Part shown: piece by piece, positions 9,652 through 20,433 of the stretch
Layout of the letters: each line of letters opens with the position of its first letter
Position numbering within the stretch: the first letter of the stretch is position 1
Origin: Pseudomonadota bacterium
Lineage (GTDB): Bacteria > Pseudomonadota > Gammaproteobacteria > UBA9214
NCBI GenBank assembly: GCA_041395565.1
Contig: JAWLAI010000002.1
Location: 124,001 to 188,000, forward strand
Direction of reading: 5' to 3'
DNA: 64,000 nucleotides
The notes under the pieces: model-generated
The model's database searches: none
What the model was told of the DNA's origin: nothing
The model's input: only the letters and a program-made list of their open reading frames with translations
Translations under genes and position numbers: made by a program

Positions 9652-10257
9652 CTATTCCTCGACGGTGACCTTGCGTATGACGACCTGCTCGACCGGGAAA
9701 TCGCGCATGCCGTAGTTGACGCCGGTGCGGACCTGCTCGATGCCGCCGACGGTGTCCATGCCCTCGGTGACCCTGCCGAATACGGCATAGCCCCAGCCCT
9801 GCGGCGTTTCGGATTTGAAGTCGAGGAAGGCGTTGTCCACGGTGTTGATGAAAAACTGCGCGGTGGCCGAATGCGGGTCCGAGGTGCGCGCCATGGCAAT
9901 GGTGCCGGCCGTGTTCTTGAGGCCGTTGTTCGCCTCGTTCCTGACCGGTGCCCGGGTGGTCTTCTGCTTCGTGTCGGTATCGAAGCCGCCGCCCTGGATC
10001 ATGAATCCGGGGATGACGCGGTGGAACAGGGTGTTGTCGTAAAAACCGGATTTCGCGTATTCGACGAAATTGGCGACCGTGAGCGGGGCCTTGCCGGCAT
10101 CCAGCTCGAGCTTGATGACACCCATACTGGTGTCCATTGTGACCTTGACCATGCCGCTTCCTTCTTGGTTCGTGTGCGTGGGTGTTTCCTGGGCGTATGC
10201 TCCCGCCGGCACGAGGCCGACGCAGATCGCCAGCAACAGGCCGTACAGCTGTTTCAT
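9652..10257 (-). CDS. ppiA: Cyclophilin-type peptidyl-prolyl cis-trans isomerase, exported
   Basis: This cyclophilin catalyses proline isomerisation. The start at 10257 gives 201 residues with a signal peptide (MKQLYGLLLAICVGL, cleavage near AYA-QE), so the enzyme should be periplasmic, like PpiA. The domain has the usual blocks: ANFVEYAKSGFYDNTLFHRV, FMIQGGGFD, ARTSDPHSATAQFFINT and YAVFGRVTEGMD. A GGAG lies before the ATG. Its neighbours are lpxH downstream and cysS divergent. The symbol is assigned by its exported location; the cytoplasmic paralogue PpiB is similar. Confidence 0.92.
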   Translation of the reverse strand: MKQLYGLLLAICVGLVPAGAYAQETPTHTNQEGSGMVKVTMDTSMGVIKLELDAGKAPLTVANFVEYAKSGFYDNTLFHRVIPGFMIQGGGFDTDTKQKTTRAPVRNEANNGLKNTAGTIAMARTSDPHSATAQFFINTVDNAFLDFKSETPQGWGYAVFGRVTEGMDTVGGIEQVRTGVNYGMRDFPVEQVVIRKVTVEE

Positions 10258-10446
10258 GTTTCTGCTCCGGTTGATGTGCGGGAGTGCCAATGATATAAGC
10301 TCTGGCACTCAATACAAGATGGCGGCACCGCCGTGCCGGTGCCGATCTGCCGCCCGCCGCGCTCGGGTGCCCCGGGCCGGCCAGCCGGGGTGGCCGCCCG
10401 GAGCGAAGAGAGCACGGTGTTGCGCGCGCCGTCCCGGGATCCCGGC

Positions 10447-11838
10447 ATGCTGAAAATCTATAACAGCCTGACCAGCCAGAAAGAGACCTTCCAGCCGATC
10501 GAGGCGGGCAAGGTGCGCATGTACGTCTGCGGCATGACCGTGTACGACTACTGTCACCTCGGCCATGCGCGCGTGATGGTGGTGTTCGACGTGGTGGCTC
10601 GCTACCTGCGCGCCTGCGGTTATGACGTGACCTACGTGCGTAACATCACCGACATCGACGACAAGATCATCCGGCGCGCCAACGAGAACGGCGAGGATTT
10701 CCATGGTCTGACCGCGCGCTTTATCGGGATCATGCACGAGGACGCGGATGCGCTCGGCATCGCGCGCCCGGATCTGGAGCCGAAGGCCACCGATGCAATG
10801 GCTGACATCATCGCCATGATCGGCGCGCTGGTGGCGAAGGGCCATGCCTACCAGGGCGAGAACGGCGATGTCTACTATGCGGTCGGCAGCTTTCCGCAGT
10901 ACGGCCGGCTGTCCGGCAAGCAGCTCGAGGATCTGCAGGCAGGCGCGCGCATCGAGGTCGACGAGGCCAAGCGCGATCCGCTCGATTTCGTGCTCTGGAA
11001 ACGCGCCAAACCGGGCGAGCCGAGCTGGGAGTCACCCTGGGGGCGGGCCGGCCGGGCTGGCACATCGAGTGTTCCGCCATGTCCACCCGCCATCTCGGGG
11101 ATCATTTCGACATTCACGGCGGCGGCATGGATCTGAAATTTCCGCATCACGAAAACGAGATCGCCCAATCCGGAGGCCGCCACCGGCCATCCGTTCGTGA
11201 ATTACTGGATGCACAACGGTTTCGTGCGCGTCGACGACGAGAAGATGTCCAAGTCGCTCGGCAACTTCTTCACCGTGCGCGAGATCCTCGAGCGCTACCG
11301 GGCGGAGGAGGTGCGCTATTTCATCCTCGCCAGCCACTACCGCAGCCCGCTCAATTATTCGCAGGAGAACCTGGACAACAGCAGGGCGGCACTCACCCGT
11401 CTCTATACCGCCCTGCGCGGGCTGGCGCCAGTCGTGCCCGACGACGGCGTCTGCCGCTCCTATGCCGACAGCTTCAACCGGGCCATGGATGATGATTTCA
11501 ACACGCCGGAGGCGATTGCCGTGCTGTTCGAGCTGGCGCGCGAGCTCAACCGCGTGCGCGCCGCCGACAGCGCGCGGGCGCAGCAACTGGCCGGCTGCAT
11601 GCGGCAAATCGCCGGCGTGCTCGGTCTGTTGCAGGCGGATTCCGATGTCTTCCTGCGGGAGGCGACCGGCGCGACCGGCGGTCTCGCGGACGACGCGATC
11701 GAGGCGCTGCTCGCGGCACGGCTCGCGGCCCGCAAGGCGAAGGATTGGGCGGAGGCCGACCGCATCCGCACCGAACTGGAGGCGCAGGGGATCGTGCTCG
11801 AGGACGGGGCCGCGGGTACCACCTGGCGGCGCAGCTGA
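10447..11838 (+). pseudogene. cysS: Cysteinyl-tRNA synthetase, interrupted by two compensating frameshifts
   Basis: CysRS charges tRNA-Cys. The total length (463 codons) matches the family, and the HIGH-type motif H37LGH40 and KMSKS are present, but the frame breaks twice. Near 11041-11045 one C seems missing (GGGCGGG where the protein needs GGGCCGGG). Near 11170-11173 one G is extra (TCCGGAGG for TCCGAGG). The 43 or so codons between them read correctly only in the shifted frame, giving HIECSAM and FPHHENE. Those carry three of four zinc ligands, with C28 the fourth. The gene is normally essential, so sequencing error is the likeliest explanation and the true gene may be intact. Confidence 0.9.
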
Positions 11839-11847
11839 ACGACAGGC

Positions 11848-12702
11848 TCAGCCGTGCAGGTGCTCGGCTGCGTACAAGGTGTTCTCGAGCAGCGTTGCCA
11901 CGGTCATCGGGCCCACACCGCCCGGTACGGGGGTGATCCAGGCGGCCCGTTCGCGGGCGGCGGCGAAGCCGATATCGCCGACCAGCGTGCCGTCCGGCTG
12001 GCGGTTGATGCCGACGTCGATCACGGTCGCGCCCGGCTTGACCCATTCACCGGCCACCAAACCCGGCTTGCCCACGGCCACCACCAGGATGTCGGCGCGT
12101 GCCACGTGTGCGGGCAGATCGCGGGTGAAGCGGTGACAGGTGGTGACCGTGCAGCCGGCCAGCAGCAATTCCAGGCTCATGGGGCGACCGACGATGTTGG
12201 AGGCGCCCACCACGACCGCCTCACGGCCATAGAACGGCTCGCCGGTATGCTCCAGCAGCGTGATGACACCGCGCGGCGTGCAGGAGCGCAGCGAGGGCCG
12301 CCGCAGGGCCAGGCGACCGATGTTGTAGGGATGGAAGCCGTCCACGTCCTTGTCCGGCACGATGCGTTCGGTCACCAGGTCCGGGTTGATGTGCTCGGGC
12401 AGCGGAAACTGCACCAGGATGCCGTCGATACTGGGATCCTCGTTGAGCCGGTCGATCAGTGCGAGCAGTTCCCGTTCCGGGGTGTCTTGGGGCAGATCGT
12501 AGGAATGCGAGAGCAGACCCGCTGCATCGCAGGACTTGCGCTTGTTGCGCACGTAGATCTCGGATGCCGGGTTGTGGCCGACCAGGATCACCGCCAGGCC
12601 GGGAATCCGCTCCCGGTTGAGCCGGCGCGTGTCGATGCGCTGCTTGACGGATTCCTTCACCCGGGCGGCTATGGCTTTGCCGTCGATCAGTTTCGCGGTC
12701 AT
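11848..12702 (-). CDS. folD: Bifunctional methylenetetrahydrofolate dehydrogenase / cyclohydrolase
   Basis: FolD interconverts 5,10-methylene- and 10-formyl-tetrahydrofolate with NADP. The start at 12702 gives 284 residues beginning MTAKLIDGKAIA. Signatures are VGHNPASEIYVRNKRKSC, with the catalytic lysine, VQFPLPEHIN, and the nucleotide-binding VVVGASNIVGRPMSLELLLAG followed by ADILVVAVGKPGLV. It converges on cysS, with the two stop codons nine bases apart. Confidence 0.97.
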   Translation of the reverse strand: MTAKLIDGKAIAARVKESVKQRIDTRRLNRERIPGLAVILVGHNPASEIYVRNKRKSCDAAGLLSHSYDLPQDTPERELLALIDRLNEDPSIDGILVQFPLPEHINPDLVTERIVPDKDVDGFHPYNIGRLALRRPSLRSCTPRGVITLLEHTGEPFYGREAVVVGASNIVGRPMSLELLLAGCTVTTCHRFTRDLPAHVARADILVVAVGKPGLVAGEWVKPGATVIDVGINRQPDGTLVGDIGFAAARERAAWITPVPGGVGPMTVATLLENTLYAAEHLHG

Positions 12703-12892
12703 GCTGTGGCGCTTGCAAGGAGTGGGGGCAGCGCGGAATTCTCGCACGCGTACCGGGGCGGGACAAGCCGCAGCCCGTCCGCAGACGGAACGCGCGGCGC
12801 TGTCGGCGCGCGCGGGCCGGCTTGTTGACCCCTGCAGGGGCAGCACGTATCATCGCTTGGCTCTGCAGGGTGACCAAGAACCTGTTCTGCAT

Positions 12893-12969
12893 CGGGGTAT
12901 AGCGCAGCCTGGTAGCGCGCCTGCTTTGGGAGCAGGATGTCGGGAGTTCGAATCTCTCTACCCCGACCA
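12893..12969 (+). tRNA. tRNA-Pro (TGG)
   Basis: The cloverleaf is complete: acceptor CGGGGTA pairs with TACCCCG, the anticodon stem CCTGC/GCAGG holds TTTGGGA with anticodon TGG, the T-loop is TTCGAAT, and CCA is encoded. It is the first of five tRNA genes in this cluster. Confidence 0.96.
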
Positions 12970-13009
12970 AACCAGCACGAGGAGCGGGCATCACGGCATG
13001 TTGCGACCT

Positions 13010-13086
13010 GCGCCCGTAGCTCAACAGGATAGAGCACCGGCCTTCTAAGCCGGCGGTTGCAGGTTCGATTCCTGCCGGGCGCGCCA
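13010..13086 (+). tRNA. tRNA-Arg (TCT)
   Basis: Acceptor GCGCCCG pairs with CGGGCGC. The anticodon stem CCGGC/GCCGG holds CTTCTAA, anticodon TCT. The T-loop is TTCGATT and CCA is encoded. Confidence 0.96.
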
Positions 13087-13134
13087 CATTCGGACCGGGT
13101 GCGGGTGTCTGCGGTGGCGGATGTTTCTATTAAT

Positions 13135-13211
13135 GGTGGACGTAGCTCAGTTGGTAGAGCCCTGGATTGTGATTCCAGTCGTCGTGGGTTCGAGTCCCAT
13201 CGTCCACCCCA
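13135..13211 (+). tRNA. tRNA-His (GTG)
   Basis: The anticodon loop TTGTGAT gives GTG. The extra 5' G at 13135 (G-1) pairs with the discriminator C at 13208, the identity feature of tRNA-His. Acceptor GTGGACG pairs with CGTCCAC; CCA is encoded. Confidence 0.96.
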
Positions 13212-13275
13212 TTTCAGCACCGGATCCCGCATCGCTTGATCCCCTTCAGACCCTGTGGTCCAATACCGCCTCTTC

Positions 13276-13351
13276 GGGCCGTTAGCTCAATTGGTAGAGC
13301 AGTGGACTCTTAATCCATTGGTTGTAGGTTCGATTCCTACACGGCCCACCA
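13276..13351 (+). tRNA. tRNA-Lys (CTT)
   Basis: Acceptor GGGCCGT pairs with ACGGCCC, discriminator A, CCA encoded. The anticodon loop CTCTTAA gives CTT, the isoacceptor for AAG, which suits a GC-rich genome. Confidence 0.95.
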
Positions 13352-13357
13352 GACATG

Positions 13358-13381
13358 CCCGTGCCCAGCACGGGTTTTTTT
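13358..13381 (+). terminator. Intrinsic terminator after tRNA-Lys
   Basis: CCCGTGC and GCACGGG form a seven-base-pair stem with a three-base loop, followed by seven T. It would end the Pro-Arg-His-Lys tRNA transcript. Confidence 0.85.
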
Positions 13382-13504
13382 ATCCAGGCTGGCATGGCGT
13401 CGGCACGTCCGCCGCCGCCGCCGGCCACCCTGAAAAAGACATATAAATCATTATCATTCAGGGAAAATTTAGGTAACATGCCGGTACGGTAGGGGAGGCG
13501 TGTT

Positions 13505-13589
<85 letters not shown>

Positions 13590-13599
13590 GACATCCAGC

Positions 13600-13632
13600 T
13601 GCCGGCATGCGCGCATCCAGGGCCGGCAGCCA
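13600..13632 (+). other. Hairpin between tRNA-Leu and tig
   Basis: CTGCCGGC and GCCGGCAG flank a loop of about 16 bases. There is no T-run after it, so it is not a clear terminator; it may be a tRNA processing or attenuation structure in the tig leader. Confidence 0.4.
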
Positions 13633-13662
13633 CGACAATAGCGAATAGTACGAGGTGAATGC

Positions 13663-14955
13663 ATGGAAGTCTCTGTAGAAAATACCGGCGGGCTGGCGCG
13701 GCGCGTCACGGTTCAGGTGCCGGCGGAACGCATCGAACAGGAAGTACGCTCACGCCTGCAGACCATGTCGCGGACGGCGCGTCTGGACGGCTTCCGTCCG
13801 GGCAAGGCGCCGATGCGGGTACTCGAGCAGAAATACGGCCGCCAGGTGCGATTGGAAATCATCGAGAAAATGATGAGTTCCACCCTGCAGGAGGCGCTCA
13901 TACAGAACAGTATCCGGCCGGCCGGCATTCCGAGTATAGAGGCAACGAACACGCGCCCGGGCGAGCCGCTCGAATACGTGGCAACCTTCGAGGTCTTTCC
14001 CGAACTCCAGGGACAGCTGAACTACGCCTTCACCGTGGTCCGGCCGGTGGTGGAGATCGGCGCGGACGACATCAACGGCATGCTCGACAACCTGCGCCGG
14101 CAACGGGCGGATTGGCAGGTGGTCGAGCGCGTAGCACGCGCCGGCGATCAGGTGGTGATCGATTTCGAGGGCAGTATCAACGGCGAAGCCTTCGCCGGCA
14201 ACACGGCCAGTGACATGCCGCTGGTACTGGGATCCGGCAGCATGATCAAGGGCTTCGAAGAACAGCTCGAAGGGCTGGCAGCCGGTGCGGAGAAAACGCT
14301 TGCCATCACCTTCCCCGCGGATTACCCCGCAGCCGCTCTCGCGGGCAAGCCGGCGAGCTTCCAGGTCAGGGTGAAATCGGTGGCGGAACCGGTACTGCCC
14401 GCGCTCGACGATGATCTGGCCAGCGCCTATGGCATCGCCAGCGGCGGCATCGAGGCACTAAGGACCGAGGTAACCCGCAACATGCAGCGGGAACTGCGGG
14501 GGCTGGTCGGCTCCAAGCTCAAGTCACAGGTGTTCGAGAAACTGCTGGATCACAATCCGGTAGATGCGCCGCGCCAGCTGGTCACCGAGGAGGTGAAGGC
14601 GCTGCAGGCGCAGGCGAGCTACCGGCAGCGTCCCGCGGACGAACTGGCGGAACTCGCCGCCAAGCGCGTCAAGCTGGGCGTGATCGTCTCGGAGATCGCC
14701 CGGCAGCAGAACATCCAGCTCGACGCCGAACGGGTGCGGGCCACGATAGAGACCATTGCCGGATCCTATGAAAAGCCGGAGGAGGTCGTTCAGTGGTATT
14801 ATGCCAACCAGGAAATGCTGCACGGTGTCCAGTCCAGCGTGATCGAGGAGCAGGTCGTGGACTGGATCATCGAGCACGCCGGCGTCAAGGTTGAGGACAA
14901 ATCCATGTCATTCAGCGAACTCGTCGATGAAGCCCGTCAGACTCAAGGAAAGTAA
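13663..14955 (+). CDS. tig: Trigger factor
   Basis: Trigger factor is the ribosome-associated chaperone and prolyl isomerase. The 430-residue protein has the N-terminal ribosome-binding domain with the signature region GFRPGKAPMRVLEQKYG (about 46-62), an FKBP-type isomerase domain (about 150-240; VIDFEGSINGEAFAG and SGSMIKGFEEQLEG) and a helical C-terminal domain ending acidic. GAGGTG upstream of the ATG is a suitable ribosome-binding site. The order tig-clpP-clpX-lon is conserved. Confidence 0.97.
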   Translation: MEVSVENTGGLARRVTVQVPAERIEQEVRSRLQTMSRTARLDGFRPGKAPMRVLEQKYGRQVRLEIIEKMMSSTLQEALIQNSIRPAGIPSIEATNTRPGEPLEYVATFEVFPELQGQLNYAFTVVRPVVEIGADDINGMLDNLRRQRADWQVVERVARAGDQVVIDFEGSINGEAFAGNTASDMPLVLGSGSMIKGFEEQLEGLAAGAEKTLAITFPADYPAAALAGKPASFQVRVKSVAEPVLPALDDDLASAYGIASGGIEALRTEVTRNMQRELRGLVGSKLKSQVFEKLLDHNPVDAPRQLVTEEVKALQAQASYRQRPADELAELAAKRVKLGVIVSEIARQQNIQLDAERVRATIETIAGSYEKPEEVVQWYYANQEMLHGVQSSVIEEQVVDWIIEHAGVKVEDKSMSFSELVDEARQTQGK

Positions 14956-14967
14956 CCCCGAACCGAT

Positions 14968-15612
14968 ATGAAAAACATGAGTAAGGCTAACGATATACAG
15001 GCACTGAATCTGGTCCCCATCGTGGTCGAGCAGACCGCGCGCGGCGAGCGGTCCTACGACATCTACTCGCGCCTCCTGAAGGAGCGCGTGGTCTTCATGG
15101 TCGGTCCGGTCGAGGACTACATGGCGAACGTCATTGTCGCGCAGTTGCTGTTCCTCGAGTCGGAAAACCCGGACAAGGATATCCACCTCTACATCAACTC
15201 ACCGGGCGGATCCGTGACTGCGGGGCTGGCGATCTACGACACCATGCAGTTCATCAAGGCGGATGTCAGCACCATGTGCATCGGCCAGGCCGCCAGCATG
15301 GGCGCGCTGCTGCTCGCCGGCGGCGCCAAGGGCAAACGCTTCTGTCTGCCGCACTCGCGGGTGATGATTCACCAGCCGCTGGGCGGATTCCAGGGCCAGG
15401 CCACCGACATCGAGATCCACACCAAGGAAATCCTGCATATCCGCGAGCGTCTGAACCAGATCCTGGCCCGGCACACCGGACAGTCGCTGGAGCGTATCCA
15501 GAAGGACACCGATCGGGACAATTTCATGGGCGCCGCGGCCGCCAGGGAATACGGTCTGATCGACCAGATCCTCGAGCACCGGCCGGCCGCAGCCGGCAAA
15601 GACAAGCCGTGA
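14968..15612 (+). CDS. clpP: ATP-dependent Clp protease proteolytic subunit
   Basis: ClpP forms the tetradecameric peptidase chamber that works with ClpX or ClpA. The protein is 214 residues. The catalytic triad is visible: S110 in GQAASMGALLLAGG, H135 in RVMIHQPLGG and D184 in DRDNFM. It is separated from tig by 12 bases, so the two are likely co-transcribed. A propeptide of about 14 residues before the mature N-terminus is expected from the family. Confidence 0.98.
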   Translation: MKNMSKANDIQALNLVPIVVEQTARGERSYDIYSRLLKERVVFMVGPVEDYMANVIVAQLLFLESENPDKDIHLYINSPGGSVTAGLAIYDTMQFIKADVSTMCIGQAASMGALLLAGGAKGKRFCLPHSRVMIHQPLGGFQGQATDIEIHTKEILHIRERLNQILARHTGQSLERIQKDTDRDNFMGAAAAREYGLIDQILEHRPAAAGKDKP

Positions 15613-15795
15613 CGGGCGGGCAAGTCCCTGTAAAGCCCGCCTGGCCGTCCCCGCACGAATCGACCCGATTCGCAGAAACCCTTATTTATCTGTTAGATAA
15701 AGTGAGTATTCGCGTTCAAGGGAGTTGAACGGCGATGACCTTTAGTGTTAAAAACTAAAGTATGGTGTAAGTGTTGATAACCGTGAGGGCTTGAC
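15613..15795 (+). promoter_or_regulatory. clpX leader with a perfect inverted repeat
   Basis: This 183-base stretch is clearly AT-richer than its surroundings. It holds CTTTAGT (15740-15746) and ACTAAAG (15754-15760), a perfect seven-base inverted repeat with a seven-base spacer, ending about 35 bases before the clpX ATG. It could be an operator or a leader hairpin. No T-run follows it. No convincing sigma-32 promoter was found here. Confidence 0.4.
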
Positions 15796-17067
15796 ATGAG
15801 CAACGATCGTAACGGCAAGGGCGAGGATGGAAAACTGCTCTACTGCTCGTTCTGCGGCAAGAGCCAGCATGAAGTGCGCAAACTCATTGCCGGCCCCTCG
15901 GTGTTCGTCTGTGACGAGTGCGTCGAGCTCTGTAACGACATCATCCGCGAGGAGATGCAGGAGAAGAACGGCGCCGGCGCCGAGAAACTACCCAAGCCCC
16001 ACGAGATCAATGACGTTCTTAACGAGTACGTCATTGGCCAGTACCGCGCGAAGAAGGTCCTCTCGGTCGCCGTGTACAACCATTACAAGCGGCTCGAGGC
16101 CAAGACGCGGAAGGACGACGTCGAGCTGTCCAAGAGCAACATCCTGCTGATTGGCCCCACCGGTTCCGGCAAGACCCTGCTGGCGGAAACCCTGGCTCGT
16201 TTTCTCGACGTGCCGTTCACCATCGCGGATGCGACCACGCTCACCGAAGCGGGTTATGTCGGCGAGGACGTCGAGAACATCATCCAGAAGCTGCTGCAGA
16301 AGTGCGACTACGATGTGGAGAAGGCCCAGACCGGCATTGTCTACATCGACGAGATCGACAAGATCTCGCGCAAGTCGGACAATCCTTCCATCACGCGCGA
16401 CGTATCGGGCGAGGGCGTGCAGCAGGCGCTGCTGAAACTGATCGAGGGCACCATCGCCTCGGTGCCGCCCCAGGGTGGCAGGAAGCATCCGCAGCAGGAA
16501 TTCCTGCAGGTGAACACCTCCAACATCCTGTTCATCGTCGGCGGTGCCTTTGCCGGGCTCGACAAGATCATCCGCGGCCGTTCCGAGAAGGGTGGTATCG
16601 GCTTCTCGGCCGAGGTGAAGAGCAAGGACGAGAAACTCAACGTCGGCGAGATTCTCTACGACGTGGAGCCGGAAGACCTGATCAAGTACGGTCTCATTCC
16701 CGAGTTCGTCGGACGCCTGCCCGTGGTCGCCACGCTCGAGGAACTCGACGAAGAGGCGCTGATCCAGATCCTGACCGAGCCGAAAAACGCGCTCACCAAG
16801 CAGTACGAGAAGCTGTTCGATATGGAAGGCTGCGAGCTTGAGTTCCGCGAGGAAGCCCTGCGGTCGGTGGCACGCAAGGCCATGGAGCGCAAGACGGGCG
16901 CGCGCGGTCTGCGCACCATCCTCGAGCAGGTGCTGCTGGACACCATGTACGACCTGCCGTCCCTGGATAATGTCAGAAAAGTGGTCATCGACGAGAATGT
17001 CATCGTTGGCGGCTCCAAGCCATACATGATTTTTGACACTCCAGACGCCATCGCTGTCTCCGAATAG
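15796..17067 (+). CDS. clpX: ATP-dependent Clp protease ATP-binding subunit ClpX
   Basis: ClpX is the AAA+ unfoldase that feeds ClpP. The 423-residue protein has an N-terminal C4 zinc-binding domain (CSFCGKS and CDECVELC, about 16-43), Walker A GPTGSGKT, Walker B IVYIDEIDKI, the ClpP-docking IGF loop in GGIGFSAEV, and the arginine-containing C-terminal AAA+ subdomain. A GAGGG ribosome-binding site precedes the ATG. The 183-base gap after clpP allows separate transcription. Confidence 0.98.
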   Translation: MSNDRNGKGEDGKLLYCSFCGKSQHEVRKLIAGPSVFVCDECVELCNDIIREEMQEKNGAGAEKLPKPHEINDVLNEYVIGQYRAKKVLSVAVYNHYKRLEAKTRKDDVELSKSNILLIGPTGSGKTLLAETLARFLDVPFTIADATTLTEAGYVGEDVENIIQKLLQKCDYDVEKAQTGIVYIDEIDKISRKSDNPSITRDVSGEGVQQALLKLIEGTIASVPPQGGRKHPQQEFLQVNTSNILFIVGGAFAGLDKIIRGRSEKGGIGFSAEVKSKDEKLNVGEILYDVEPEDLIKYGLIPEFVGRLPVVATLEELDEEALIQILTEPKNALTKQYEKLFDMEGCELEFREEALRSVARKAMERKTGARGLRTILEQVLLDTMYDLPSLDNVRKVVIDENVIVGGSKPYMIFDTPDAIAVSE

Positions 17068-17095
17068 CAGACATCCTTATCTGAAATAAGGGGTT

Positions 17096-17114
17096 ACCCG
17101 TTCACCGGGTTTTC
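17096..17114 (+). terminator. Weak candidate terminator after clpX
   Basis: ACCCG (17096-17100) pairs with CGGGT (17106-17110), followed by a short run TTT. The stem is only five base pairs, so termination may be partial. Confidence 0.4.
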
Positions 17115-17167
17115 GGAACAGCTGGCATATTCCTTGCTGTATAGTAACTACCTGTCAATTAACCACC

Positions 17168-17196
17168 GGTTGATGTTCCGCGGTTCGTCCCCATTT
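17168..17196 (+). promoter_or_regulatory. Candidate sigma-32 heat-shock promoter for lon
   Basis: GGTTGATG (17168-17175) resembles the heat-shock -35 element (CTTGAAA) and is followed after 13 bases by CCCCATTT (17189-17196), a full match to the sigma-32 -10 core CCCCATNT. It lies about 130 bases before lon, which is a sigma-32 target in E. coli. Confidence 0.6.
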
Positions 17197-17327
17197 CAGG
17201 GGCATGGGCACGCGGTGCTCGCGATCCGGACTCTGGCGGGAAGGTTACACATCTGGCCGGCAGTTCGGCCAGGCAGTCGAAGCGGCATTGGCTCAATTCA
17301 CTGAATTCACATACGGACGGAAACTAT

Positions 17328-19736
<2,409 letters not shown>

Positions 19737-19756
19737 GCGTCACGTAAGTACCTGTT

Positions 19757-19791
19757 CGCCGCTGGCTGCCGCTGTGGCCAGCGGCGATTTT
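19757..19791 (+). terminator. Terminator-like hairpin after lon
   Basis: CGCCGCTGGC (19757-19766) pairs perfectly with GCCAGCGGCG (19777-19786); ATTTT follows. The ten-base-pair GC-rich stem should terminate transcription at least partly. Confidence 0.7.
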
Positions 19792-19820
19792 GCACCCGGC
19801 AACCCGGTTCTGGTACTGTT

Positions 19821-19853
19821 CGCATCCACCGGCAGGAATGCCGTCCGGATGCG
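19821..19853 (+). other. Hairpin in the hupB leader
   Basis: CGCATCC (19821-19827) pairs with GGATGCG (19847-19853), and an inner CGGCA/TGCCG stem closes on a GGAA tetraloop. It lies about 50 bases before hupB. There is no T-run, so it looks like a leader structure rather than a terminator. Confidence 0.45.
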
Positions 19854-19906
19854 ACCGCCTCCGGCAGCTGGGTCGTCTTAACCACAACCAGATTCAGGGA
19901 TTTAAT

Positions 19907-20179
19907 ATGAACAAATCAGAATTGATCGATGCCGTCGCCAGTTCAGCCGGTCTGTCCCGCAACGATGCGGCAGGCGCTCTGGATGCCGTCCTGGAAAATA
20001 TCGTGAGTGCGCTTGCTGGCGGTGATCAGGTCAATATTGCCGGCTTCGGCATCTTCTCGGTGCGTGAGCGTGCCGCGCGCTCGGGCCGTAATCCGCAGAC
20101 TGGCGAAACGATCCAGATCAAGGCCTCGAAATCACCCGGTTTCAAGGCTGGCAAAGCCTTTAAGGATGCCGTAAACTAG
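19907..20179 (+). CDS. hupB: DNA-binding protein HU-beta
   Basis: HU is the small nucleoid-associated protein that bends DNA. The start at 19907 gives 90 residues, MNKSELIDAVASSAG through FKDAVN, with the signature GFGIFSVRERAARSGRNPQT and the DNA-contacting arm. An AGGGA ribosome-binding site precedes the ATG. Position after lon and before ppiD is conserved, although two tRNA genes are inserted here. Confidence 0.97.
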   Translation: MNKSELIDAVASSAGLSRNDAAGALDAVLENIVSALAGGDQVNIAGFGIFSVRERAARSGRNPQTGETIQIKASKSPGFKAGKAFKDAVN

Positions 20180-20188
20180 CGCGCCTTC

Positions 20189-20264
20189 GGGTGCTTAGCT
20201 CAGCTGGTAGAGCGTCGCCCTTACAAGGCGAATGTCGGGGGTTCGATCCCCTCAGCACCCACCA
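20189..20264 (+). tRNA. tRNA-Val (TAC)
   Basis: Acceptor GGGTGCT pairs with AGCACCC, discriminator A, CCA encoded. The anticodon loop CTTACAA gives TAC. It lies only 9 bases after the hupB stop, so it may be processed from a shared transcript. Confidence 0.96.
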
Positions 20265-20271
20265 AGGATCA

Positions 20272-20348
20272 GGAGTGGTAGTTCAGCTGGTTAGAATACC
20301 GGCCTGTCACGCCGGGGGTCGCGGGTTCGAGTCCCGTCCACTCCGCCA
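20272..20348 (+). tRNA. tRNA-Asp (GTC)
   Basis: Acceptor GGAGTGG pairs with CCACTCC, discriminator G, CCA encoded. The anticodon loop CTGTCAC gives GTC. Seven bases separate it from tRNA-Val. Confidence 0.96.
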
Positions 20349-20360
20349 TATGACCAGAAC

Positions 20361-20388
20361 AGGGCGCCCGTATGGGTGCCCTTTCTTT
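20361..20388 (+). terminator. Intrinsic terminator after tRNA-Asp
   Basis: AGGGCGCCC and GGGTGCCCT form a nine-base-pair stem (one G-U) with a four-base loop, followed by TTCTTT. Confidence 0.75.
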
Positions 20389-20433
20389 ATTCGCACCGCA
20401 TAATAATACCGTTCTGAAATTCAGGGGCTGACC

